From Bathymodiolus brooksi (Eukaryota; Mollusca; Bivalvia; Mytilida; Modiolidae): 64,000 bases of DNA. Positions 22,385-32,625 of this stretch are shown here, piece after piece. The stretch is from the NCBI GenBank assembly GCA_963680875.1, contig OY804582.1, positions 49,060,646-49,124,645 of the forward strand. Direction: 5' to 3'. Below the pieces are notes generated by a model that saw only the letters and a program-made list of their open reading frames with translations, did no database searches and had not been told where the DNA came from. The first letter of the stretch is position 1; each line of letters starts with the position of its first letter. A program made the translations under genes and the position numbers.

Positions 22385-22655
22385 ACTTATAATTTTGATA
22401 TGGTAGCTTCAACAGCTGTTTTATACTGGTGGTTTTAAGGGTGGGGATAGGGTAACTTAATATTATGGTATTTTACTGGTGGTTTTAAGGATAGTGATAT
22501 AATAGCTTAATATGCTGTTTTTAATGGTGGTTCTAATGATGGTGATTGGGTAGCTTAATATGCTGGTTGTTTAACTGGTGGTTCTAAGGATGATGATAGG
22601 GTAGTTTAATATGCTGGTTTTTACTGGTGCGTCTAAAGATGGTGATAAAGTATAT
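22385..22655. repeat. 48-51-bp minisatellite M3
   Basis: About five units of the same minisatellite as M1 and M2. The left flank (block P) is replaced by DIRS/Ngaro-like copy B at about 22,372. The right flank (block Q) is kept. Confidence 0.9.
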
Positions 22656-23080
22656 TCGGCAACATTTTTTGGGCGGCAGTTCTATTGTCTTCGATTACCA
22701 TCTGCCTGTTCGAGCTTCAGCTATTTCAATACCTCTTATTGTGAAGTTCGTTGTCTCATCTGATCAAAGTAAATTCGTGATATGGTAGGATTCTTAGGAT
22801 GTTTCCTAGTGAAAGTTGTAAAGCCCAAACCTCTTTCGTAATGTGAAATTTATTACACTCCTGTTGATATCGGTAAACATATCTTACCTTTCGCATGGAT
22901 CCTTTGTCATATATGTATCCATGAAAACACAATTATTGACCAGGAAGCTCAGGACTCGCTGGATACCCCAATATCTAATTGTATTATTCCATGTACTAAT
23001 TTTAAGCCTTTTGTTATGAAATCATATTCAAAACGCTGTCAAGACAGTTGGGACCAACAAATGCATGGCAAATTGCACGA
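22656..23080. repeat. block Q copy 3, partial
   Basis: Matches 2691-3007 plus 6184-6300, reading through the BEL target site at about 22,970 without an insertion. The match to the other copies ends near 23,080. Confidence 0.85.
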
Positions 23081-23500
23081 ATTTTGCATTCAGCTACTTA
23101 AACAAGTAAAATACTCACAGAATCGTAAAATAAATCTGTAACCAGCTTGTATCAATGTCACCAACTACGTCATCGGATGACGATAAATTACAAAAGTCAA
23201 AGTCGATAGATGGATGTCTTAAGTATTTTTTCCGGAAAAAGTTATATGTCAAGAAACAATTCTAGAATTTGTATGTTTGTATTCACCATAGTCATAAATT
23301 GAGCATAAAGAATGACATGAGCTAATTATTTCTTAAATCAGATGAATTTTTTTTTTCATCGCTATCAATTTTTACAACGTTTCTGTAGAGTTATGCATTC
23401 TTGTAAATGATAGCGCGAGGTAATTGAAACAGCGCCCAATATAACCTCTGTCTATGTACGCTTGAATGCATGAAATTACCGTAAATGCCCTGTTAGAATC
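23081..23500. other. AT-rich stretch, no gene seen
   Basis: No open frame of note, no recognised motif, and no repeat of this window that I could match. It ends at the fold-back element. Confidence 0.5.
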
Positions 23501-23687
23501 GAAATAATTATCGGATGCCGAGCTCTATGCTTATTTTAACATTTGTCATTATTTTACACCAAGCTATGGGTATGCATTATATTTGTCAGGATTATACACC
23601 TCGCTTTCGCTCGGTGTAAAATAATGACAAATATAATGCCAACCCATGTTAATATAAGCATAGAACCCGGCATCCGAGAATTATTTC
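23501..23687. mobile_element. fold-back (MITE-like) element
   Basis: Inverted arms: 'gaaataattatcggatgccg' at the left end faces 'cggcatccgagaattatttc' at the right end. The pairing continues inward through 'tctatgcttattttaacat' and 'tttgtcattattttacacc'. The centre has a further small hairpin, 'acctcgctttcgctcggtgt'. The left arm lacks about 12 bp that the right arm has ('atgccaacccat'). No coding capacity. This is the structure of a non-autonomous fold-back DNA element. A clear target duplication was not seen. Confidence 0.7.
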
Positions 23688-25177
23688 TTAAATAAGACAC
23701 GTATGTTACAATTTTAAAAGCTTACGGAGATGATTTTTTTTAATTAATTGCTGGAATTTTCATCATATTGATTACCTCTTATTTTCACGACCATTTCATC
23801 TTGATGCAATAAGCAATGATTTTACTTATTTGCAGTTGTCATTCCTTGTTATACACAAACCGCTAATAGAGTAGAATATCAGTATTATGTAGGTTACCTA
23901 CAACTGACGACAGTTATCAAATCAATTTCCAAAAGTTAGTCAACATGCGGCCGAAAACATGGGAATTATTTCATGACATTATTTACAACCCTATTTTCAA
24001 ATACCGTTTTAAAAGCTGATCTACCGGTGTGAGATTTCCTTAATTAATTGGCAATGCAAATATACATTCAAGTGCCGACATGCCTTTTTCTTGAATCTTG
24101 TTGTGATTATACATGGATCTATTGTATGGGAGTAAGGGTTGTTTTCTATCGTTTTAATGCTCTTTGATTTAGCTTTGTAGTGAATGCCAACAATTTACAT
24201 TGAATAATAAGTATAATTAAGTCGATTTAAGAAAAACAATTTAAACATCAACTGCGGAATTTTGTTGAGAATGAATATATAGACAAATACCCCGAGTTGT
24301 AAATCTCTTTCTGATGTGGTCCGTGTTCCTCATCATTATTGTATTCGGTGTTGTGTGTCATCGTTCTAGGACTTGAGCCCAATATGGCTCATGTTTCTAA
24401 GTTGTCCACCCTTAACTGCACCTTCTGTTTTCTCTAACGTTTTCTGACCGATATTTTTCCAGATTGATGACATTTTGAACTAGTACAATTATAAAAACAA
24501 AGTTTTCAAAGTCGATAGGTGGTTGATTTTAGTAATTTGCACTTCTTCTAAATGAATATATAGTAAAAGTGAATCACATCTTTTCACCACCGTCCTGTAT
24601 AGATATATGAAATGACACAGGCATGATGTGAGTGAATTGTCCATATATAGGCATCCTCGAAGAATAGTATATATCTGATCTATAAAATCAACGAATGACA
24701 TAAAATTAGAAAGTAGTTTATTACCTTACGATTCATGTTGGTGTTCAGTTTTACTGATAATATGTTCTCCTTTGTAATGTTTATTCATTAAAATGATTTA
24801 TCTTATTATCGAATTGGACAATATATGTCAAATAGCTTTGATCATGTATACATACAACTGAAACGATTTGCAAATAATTTAAAAAAAAATAGCTTCCTCG
24901 TGTTGAAAAAGTACTTACATATTATCTGGGTATATGTATGAGTTTAGCACTAGGTTTAACTGCAGGTTGTATTTGTAGATTAGCCATGTTTATGTTTTCG
25001 TCTCTACAATGTTTGATATGTACAGATGGTTTACCACCTGTTTAGCTAATGTTGGTGTTTTTTGTTGCTTATTACATGCTACAATATAAATGTATCCGGT
25101 AAGTTTACAAATATATGTTGAGAATTACACCTAATATAAAACAGTATGAATAAAGACACAGATTAAATGGTCTAGAA
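23688..25177. other. non-coding stretch with short dispersed repeats
   Basis: No gene recognised. 23,695-23,755 matches 38,400-38,458 ('acaattttaaaagcttacgg'). The region 24,290-24,440 resembles 37,540-37,740 ('gtccgtgttgctcat' type words) and looks like decayed non-coding repeat. The rest is AT-rich with stops in all frames. Confidence 0.5.
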
Positions 25178-25300
25178 ATGTTACATAATATCGTTTTGTT
25201 TGTTTTTTGTGTTTTGTTTTTGTTTTTGTTTGTTTATTTGTTTTGTTTTAGTTTTTGTTTTTGTTTGTTTTTATTATTTGTATATTTTTTTGTTTGGGAG
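25178..25300. repeat. T/G low-complexity tract
   Basis: Runs of 'tttttgtttg' type words. A short open frame here translates only to F, V, C and L and is an artefact of the composition. Confidence 0.85.
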
Positions 25301-27100
25301 GTGAGTGTAGGTTTCCATTTTACCTGTATAAATGATGACACCAGTCGAATTAGAGAGCAACATAGCAATATCTAGTTTGAATATTCACGTGTAATATGTG
25401 AAATACACAGATGTTGGTTACGCATGTTTGTACACAACTCGTTTCTCATTTCATCAACACTTTTAAATTTATCGGTATAATGCCTTTTCCAGTGGCAAAC
25501 AAATCGTTTAAATTATTTCCATATTATCAATACAATGTAATATTTCCATTATTTGACGACCCATGTATCAACCATGCAATATTGTTTTATTCAATATTGA
25601 TCAATTGATTATGTTAATGTTATTTTACCCGTAATGTACCCGTGTATATGATGACATAATTATAATTATATCATACTTAATTTTGATGCTGGTTTGAGTT
25701 TCCATGTGCTATGCATGCAATACACCGAGGTCATAGTTCTGTTTGATTACATATATGTACAACATTTCACAATCGTATTAATTTATAAAATGTGAGGTAT
25801 TCTAATACATGTAATACACCGGGGTTACCAATGTCATAGTTCTGTTTTATGTATGTGTACATTAAATTTCACTAGCACATTTATATTGATGTAATGCAGT
25901 ATATGAGTAACACATATATGTAATTTACTGTAGTAAGATCATTTCAATCATTTTTATTTCACATACACTGTATAATGTTTCCATTGTATAGAACATCAAT
26001 ACATTAACAGTTCAATATTATTGTATTGTAGGTTTATTTATGACAGTTTTAATCTATAGCTAATTATTTACTTTTATTTCTTTTTCAGTCCAGTGTAAGT
26101 ATTATGTTCATCATAGTTACTTTTTATTTAAATATATAAATTTGATAATCACCTGTAAGGTAAGTACTTGTGTATCTAATCTGTCCATTCATTTAACTAT
26201 ATTGATATATGATATTACTTTACATCTGTTGTTTCACAGTACCTTGCATTATATAACAGACTTATACATTTCTTATGTCAATCTTACATCTAAAACAACC
26301 GACACCACATAATAATGTTTTACATGAAACCCATGAATACACTACTAGGACCATTGTAATTGTCATTAGACGTTAGATATATCAATCGATCAATCAATCG
26401 ATACAACTATCGGTAAACTATGTAGCTTTTATTCCGTACATGTATCGGTCAAACTTGTACTGTTCTGTGGTGTATATAAGGATTTAAACTTCTAATATAA
26501 TAATACGAACAATGCTGACTACGGGCAAAGACCATACAAATGCACCTCTTCAATATCTACGTTAAAACTTTGCTGAATTTCAATTCTTTACGAGCAGTAA
26601 ATGTGATTGTATTACAAAATATCAGTAATAACACATTCACATTATTTCCTTGTCACATTGTATTTTTGTCAGTCCATGTAGTGATCCATAGATCAGTAGA
26701 CAGCTTCCATTTGTATACAATTATATAATGTAATGTGGTACCGTTACTTATACAGCTCCATATACCTGAATAATGGCAAAACATACCAAACAGTTTACAG
26801 ATTTACAAAACTAGTAAAAAAAAGTAATATTTGAAAATGCGGATCTCATACATTATCGTACATTTATTTGCATATGAGAAACATGATTAAACATATATTC
26901 AAACTACCGAACCATTGATAAAGATATACATGTACTCAATACATTTTCCAAAAGTTGCTGATCAACAAATATTAAAAACAAACATTTTAAATCTAAATAC
27001 CCTTTTATATCTAAATTGAATCTCTTCTAGCTTGGTCCTCAGTGTTGTATTCAATCAAGAAACTGACTAAGAGTCGATTAATAGTTATTATTAATTTATT
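25301..27100. repeat. dispersed non-coding repeats (pairs with 53.2-53.7 and 45.7-46.1 kb)
   Basis: 25,690-26,170 is a diverged match to 53,270-53,640 ('gagtttccatgtgctatgca', 'tgtataatgtttccattgta'). 26,510-26,800 and 26,880-27,000 match 45,690-46,110 in order. No coding motif in either set. A short (ATCA)-type run lies at 26,382-26,402. Confidence 0.6.
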
Positions 27101-28499
27101 TATTAACGATAATTAGGAAAGTCCAATCAACCAATATCAGACTGTATCGTACCTTTATATATATATCAGAAACACGATTAAAACTAAATTTAAACTACCG
27201 AACAACTTAAATAGACTTACACAATTAACTTTCTAAGAAGTAGCTGATCAACAAATATCCATATCAATAGATTTTAGATTTCAATACATGTTTGTATCCT
27301 GATTGACAGCCTCTAGGTAATATCACTCGCTCAAATCGACCATTGAATCCGGAACAAACTATCTACTGAGTTTGTTCTCAGTGTTGTATTCACTCATGAG
27401 AATGAGAAAGAGTAAATCCATTATAAGCATTAATTAATATATTGACGATACTTATGGAAGTCCAAATGAAGCAACCGAGTAACTCTTATGGTACTAGGCT
27501 TTCTCAAAAAGTAAACCTCACTTAACTGAGGACACATATTAACTTTAATAAAATAAAATATTGGAAGGCGTTGTTTAAACAATAAGGGTAATAACAAAAT
27601 TACCGAACTCGAACAATCTTACAAAGGGAAAGTCAAAACTCATAAGTATATATACAGACAAAATCTGTCAACAACCGGAACACTGTGAAAACCGCAATGA
27701 TCCTGACTTTGTACAGGCATTTCTAAAGAAATGGTGGGTTGAATCATATTTTAAAGCGCCAAACCTCCCCCTTTCATTACGGCTCAAAGTTCCCGGCTGT
27801 CCCAGGCATGCTTGAATATTAGAGAATAATTCAAATCTTTGCGAGTAAGCACACTAAATAGCTTAACACAAGTTAGCCAAAATATACTAATGTGTCAAAA
27901 CCTACTAACTACATTGCAATAATACTTACACCATGTCAATAATAGTCATCAACATGTATAATTCGTAATATCTATAAGATATAATTTAATATTAAGTTGT
28001 TGGTACCACGATGGTGTTGATTGAAAAGGAAAATTAATGCGATATCAATTGACTCACTAAAGTTAATCTTTTTCAGACATTGATATACACTTAACCTTAT
28101 ACATAGAGGTCACTGAATGGAACCTTACAATGTGCTTTTATGGGGAGTCCCCGTATATTATATAAATCAATAAAGCGATTTTAAAATTATATTATAATTG
28201 AACCAAAAGAAGCTGCCCGTTTCGGATATAGCGAATTTCTTTTAGCACTCTTCGACCGTGTCCTGAGTACTCAATCTGAAAATGAAAACCGTTATTTCCA
28301 ATGCGCAGCCTGTGAAATTGATAAGGTTACCGATAACTATTGTACATCCATTGTTTGATATGGGACATCACATTCCAAATAAACTGTGTGTGTTTTCCAT
28401 TATTTAGATTAAACATATAGGCTGATGACCACTTCTAAAGGCTTTTGAGCACATATTGAATGATTTGCTCAATAAAATTCTTTTTTTAAAGAGATACTA
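27101..28499. repeat. dispersed block U, copy 1
   Basis: Non-coding. 27,490-27,550 matches 46,520-46,570 ('cctcacttaactgaggacac'), 27,905-28,140 matches 47,230-47,470 ('ttgttggtaccacgatggtg'), and 28,200-28,500 matches 48,590-48,920. Copy 2 has extra material at about 46,687-47,165 and 47,480-48,570. Copy 1 has its own extra element at 27,583-27,800. Confidence 0.7.
27583..27800 (+). mobile_element. dispersed repeat with terminal hairpin (mussel-type), copy 2
   Basis: It begins ATAAGGGTAATAACAAAATT followed by ACCG, with the GGTAAT/ATTACC hairpin, and runs through 'aaagggaaagtcaaaactca' into 'ctgactttgtacaggcattt' and 'aatggtgggttgaatcat'. I recognise this order of words as a very common dispersed repeat of mussel genomes (recalled, not searched). 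It is longer than the copy at 15.8 kb, which ends about 110 bp in. No coding capacity. Confidence 0.55.
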
Positions 28500-29080
28500 T
28501 ATCCATGTCCATTCTTGATTGCCACTTCATTTGGTTCCTATCATCGTTTCCTAGATAGCTGGATGCTGCTAATAAGCAAATTACTGAAAAAAAGGTTCCC
28601 TGTGGCTTCGTTGAAGTCATCATTGCATTTATCTCCCAAATGACCACAGCAATGTTCCGTATGTCGTTCCGGAGCATTTAAATTCTCCCGTTTATTTCCG
28701 TGTTGTGATGTCCGCCATTATTTCCATGAAAGTTCGATTCGGGTCATGTTTTATTTATTGCATTTATATTTATTTTCGGATACTGGTGTCCAACGCGATT
28801 TGATGTGGTGCAGGATCTGCCAAACTTTCCAGAGCTCCCCTGCTTTTAAGTGGGGTTCATGTTGAATGATTATTAGTTTTCTGTATAATGTTTTATGGAT
28901 CGTTATTTGTCCTTTTGTGATTTTTCACTTTACCTTTGTGCTGTCCGTCCTTTGATTTACGGCTTCTGATTACCCCTATGGTATCATCAAACTATTCTCA
29001 CTTAAACATGTGATGTTCTCCGTCGAAGAAAATAAACAACGTTTCAACATAAATAATAATATTCTATAATACAATATAAG
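28500..29080 (+). pseudogene. YIDD-type RT tail remnant and its 3' non-coding repeat
   Basis: 28,560-28,680 retains, in broken plus-strand frames, words such as 'SQMTTAMF' that align with 'GIAVLQMTTNML' at 33.5 kb. It matches the paralogue at 48,920-49,080. Then comes a non-coding part with 'tagttttctgtataatg' and 'ttacccctatggtatcatc', which is the 3' tail seen again at 33.7, 39.6, 40.5, 45.0 and 50.1 kb. Too decayed to call domains. Confidence 0.45.
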
Positions 29081-29815
29081 GATTGTGGGAGATTGATATT
29101 ACAATTTAAATAAAATTTAGTGGACACGACGAGTTTCTGGAATAATCATCAAAGGTAACAGATTGGAAGGCCAAATAATTTACAGGAAATCTCAGAACGT
29201 TTATTTTCGAAATCAGCGATGGGAACTGTGCATGATGAGCTTAGTTTGAATAATAATCATATGAACAGAAACAGTATTCTGGCTATTGTTCTTCAAAGCA
29301 AAGTTAGGGAGTTTAATGTCCAAAACATATAAGAAATAATACATGAAAGTCTTGTAGCAGATCTTAATATGGGTAACATTATTTGTAAAATATAATGCGA
29401 ACTAATGCTTTCATGACTCATTGTTTTAGTGGAATGTAGTATTGGGAAATGTATCTTATAGATAATTATACTAACATTTATGTTCACTTGACAGTCGCTA
29501 TTTTCAATATAAACAAATACGAAAATGTACCCCAAGTTGTAATTGAGTTTTTAACCTGTTTCAAAAGTATGCAACTTTAACTAGTATAATGCTAAAACAT
29601 ATCAGATATATGAAACTAATATGCGTCATTGGCAATAGTGTTCCTTGGAAACATTACAGGCAGACGACATTATATGAAGTTCAAAGTCGAAAGACAGTTT
29701 TTGTTAGTATATATCGTATGAATTATGAATATGTAAGGAAGCAAAACTAACATTGTAATGATTGCTTTTTATGACGGTCGTGCATAAATATATGCAATGA
29801 CAGAGGAATGAAGTC
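29081..29815. repeat. dispersed repeat with motif H2
   Basis: 29,275-29,560 matches 17,150-17,400 and part of block Q ('agaaataatacat', 'cttgtagcagatct'). 29,121-29,155 holds a decayed hammerhead-like motif on the minus strand: TTGATGA, TTATTCCA, GAAAC, TCGTC, GTGTCCACTAA. It has lost the first half of stem II. No gene. Confidence 0.6.
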
Positions 29816-29917
29816 CACATTTTCTCTAGCACTACGCATGTTCGACGGAAACTATGCATATTTACACACATTTTCTCTAGCACTACGCATGCTCGACGGA
29901 AGCTATGCCTATTTATA
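29816..29917. repeat. 51-bp direct duplication
   Basis: Two adjacent copies of a 51-bp unit with 'cacattttctctagcactac' and 'cgcatgttcgacggaa', differing at about three or four positions. A local, fairly recent duplication in non-coding sequence. Confidence 0.9.
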
Positions 29918-30784
29918 TTCTGTATAAATACAAGGAATACACCAAGCAGCTTTGATCAAGTAGACTTAAAACCGAAACATGAAAAAAAAATATATAGCTC
30001 ACCGGCACAGCTCCAATACGTATCTCCTTAGGTTTAGACGTTAAGATCAGCTAAAGCCCTTAATATATTTATTTATCAAGATCTAAAATTAAATGAGTTT
30101 TTTTCAATGGTCAGGATTGCATACAAATAACCGAACAATCAAATCGCACGTAGGAATTAGGCCCGGTGCTGACATGTAAACAGTTTCGGAGACTTTTTCG
30201 ACGACTGCAAATTCTCTGAAGGATTGCTTCAAAGGTGCAGATAGGTAAAGATGATGACAAAAAGGAATCGGAATATCAAAAATATATTTATCATCCTTCA
30301 ACGGGGTACCAATATTATGGCAAATCAGGTCAAGACACCAATATAAAACTATTTTGAAAAAGTGCTGTATGAAAATTTGACATTTGCGATTCCTCCCTTG
30401 TGGTTTTTAAGAGTAGTCGAGGGATGCAAAAAATCATAAAAAGTCCCTGTGATTAGAATGTCCACAGGAGACTACTTGAATCTGGACTCCGGGCTAGGGA
30501 TCCGGTGGTTGGACCAATCCTTATATAATGGCATGTGACCACGAGAGTAGTCTGGGCTCGCACACGCCGTTGTTGGAGGCTTCACACCTGGCAACACATC
30601 CTTTTTAGTGATGGATCCCTATTTTCACTTCGCTTTAGCAATGAACGTGTGTACTGAAGGTGTGGAGAAAGTTTTACGGACCAGTTTGTGAACGCGTCTG
30701 ACCGTTGTGGAGGCGAAAGTGGTATGGGCTGGAATTTGTCATGATGTACGCACTCAGCTCAAAATTGTTCAAGGAACATTGAAT
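29918..30784. other. non-coding stretch, one unassigned open frame
   Basis: 30,104-30,301 (minus) is open for 65 residues ('PLKQSFREFAVVEKVSETVY'). It is a little less AT-rich than its surroundings, but I recognise no family. 30,640-30,780 contains 'agttttacggaccagtttgt'-type words that resemble the end of YIDD-type RT fragments. No intact gene. Confidence 0.4.
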
Positions 30785-31011
30785 GCCGTAGCATACAGAT
30801 ACGATATTCTTGATCTTATTGTTCTGCCCTTTCTGCAACAGCATCTGCATATGAAATATATATCTCTCAGGTGATACGATATTCCAGAGCTTGCGGTTCC
30901 TATCAGGATTTCGTTGATAGAGGAATACTGCCAACCAATACGCTATTAAACCAAGGTTCATATTGGTGAAGTTGAAGTGATTACTTCGAAAATTTCCGGT
31001 CGCCAACATGA
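30785..31011 (+). pseudogene. YIDD-type reverse transcriptase C-terminal fragment
   Basis: The plus strand reads 'SAYEIYISQVIRYSRACGSY' then 'QDFVDRGILPTNTLLNQGSY' in one frame, then a stop and a frame change near 'FRKFPVA'. This is the conserved 'Y.VYISQLIRYSRACGSYQDF..R...L...LLNQG' segment of a reverse transcriptase lineage common in marine invertebrates. I cannot decide between Penelope-like and other lineages. The fragment is cut by satellite at 31,011. The catalytic part is absent here but present as a decayed copy at 33.0 kb. Confidence 0.7.
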
Positions 31012-31190
31012 GCTAACATGTCTTACTGATAACATTACTTACACCATGTTGTATATCATATCACTATGTCAAATATAATGATAAATGTACACACATGTCT
31101 AACTGATAACACTACTTCAACCATGTTGTATGTCAGATCACTATGTCAGATTTAATGATACATGTACACATATATTTTACTGATTCCAAT
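31012..31190. repeat. 77-bp satellite fragment S5
   Basis: A little over two units of the satellite, isolated from the large arrays. It lies between an RT fragment and the 3' end of LINE-B, so satellite pieces are dispersed outside their arrays. Confidence 0.9.
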
Positions 31191-32625
31191 ATTTTATTAA
31201 TTCAACTCAGGCACCAAGTACAACATGAGCAAACAAATATACATAAATAAATACAAACATACATAGATATATGCAATAAACACATTATGAACTAAATTGA
31301 AAATAGAAAAAACAGAGGGGACAGAGATGACATTCATGAAAACAATCTGTTTAAACCCTTTTGAAAACGTGATAAATTTGTCAATAACTCGATATGACAA
31401 AGAGACAACATACCAGCAATTGTTTGTGCGTTACTGTTTCTCAAATAATAGTTCGGTATATATCTAACTGTAAGATTCACAATTTCAGGATGGGAACATT
31501 TAAATAAATAGTGAAATTCGTCACCAATTAAATTTTCTTAACATTTTGTACACTTTCTGAGATCTTTACTAATATTGTACCAACGATCAGTTTCAATTGG
31601 TAATTTCATGTTACTAACTCTGAATTTAGTTATACATTTTCGGTATTGTTGGTCAATGCGTAAAAGGTAAGGTTATAATCAAGAATCTTTTTTTTTTTAA
31701 ATGGAATAAAATTTACCTCTTGAAGAGTTTGCAATTTGACATCTTCAATTTTGAACAAATTGATCTACTAAGATCTGTTTTATATTAACTTTAATCGAGT
31801 TTACATTTACAGGCATCTGATTACTAAAAATAAATCTTATCCCAATGCTCTCAAAAATATTTTCAACATGTCTTACAAGTAAAATTTGTGGTTTCCTTCA
31901 TTATATAAATTAAACAATAGTCTGTATATTTTTGATGATAACTTTTCAGTAGAAATTAATCTACTTCAAAAACAAAGCGTTCTAATTGTAATGCTTATGT
32001 CAAACGGATATCTTCCTAATTCACCGTACACTAAAACAATTGGAGTGGTAGCCCTAACATTTAGGATTCTTTTCAAAAATTGAAGGTGTACTTTCTCAAT
32101 GTTGTCATTTTTTCCAATGCCCGATATTTCACATCCAAATAGTAAAATCGGTGCTACCAATCAATCGAAAATCTTTATTTGAAAGGCCAAGGTAGTCGAA
32201 GGTTTCAAATGTTGTAATATACATCATATAACGCCTTTTGGGATTCTTCAACTAATTTCTTTTTTGCAAAGTTAACACTACCTGTATAATGAAATAAAAC
32301 ACCTAAATATAAATAAGCATCTGTGTAATCTAACTCAATTCCTGCTAATTTAAGCTTTACCTCAGGTCTGTATTTACCCTTCGAACACATGACAACTTTA
32401 GTTTTACTTGTATATCCAAATTTTACAGTAGTTACTAAGCTCAGCTAACATTGATTGCATTCCATCTAACGATTCAGGACATAATAGGGTATCGTCTGTA
32501 TATAAAATTAGGAATATTTTCATATAAATATCTAGTTGTTCATAGAACAGTGAATCTGCCATATCTAACGACGATACACCAGCAATATCCAAATACGATT
32601 CTGAATCAATTAGAAAATTAATAGT
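31191..32625 (-). pseudogene. LINE-B, 3' half of reverse transcriptase and C-terminus
   Basis: Minus strand, in coding order. 32,404-32,592 has 'LILYTDDTLLCPESLDGMQS', the RT catalytic box with Y-T-D-D where Y-A-D-D is usual. 32,205-32,390 has 'LAGIELDYTDAYLYLGVLF' and 'KKLVEESQKALYDV'. 31,966-32,160 has 'VAPILLFGCEISG', 'VHLQFLKRILNVR' and 'VYGELGRYP'. Near 31,590-31,500 a C-x-x-C ... 'GDEFHYLF' ... C cluster follows. This is the order of a LINE RT thumb and C-terminal zinc-binding segment, distinct from LINE-A. Stops separate the pieces. The 5' edge meets repeat V at about 32,625 and the 3' edge meets satellite. Confidence 0.85.

Noticed and set aside
25178..25375. Possible small membrane protein (F/V/L-rich frame)
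   Set aside because: The frame lies on a TTTTTGTTTG low-complexity tract, which translates to such residues in any frame.
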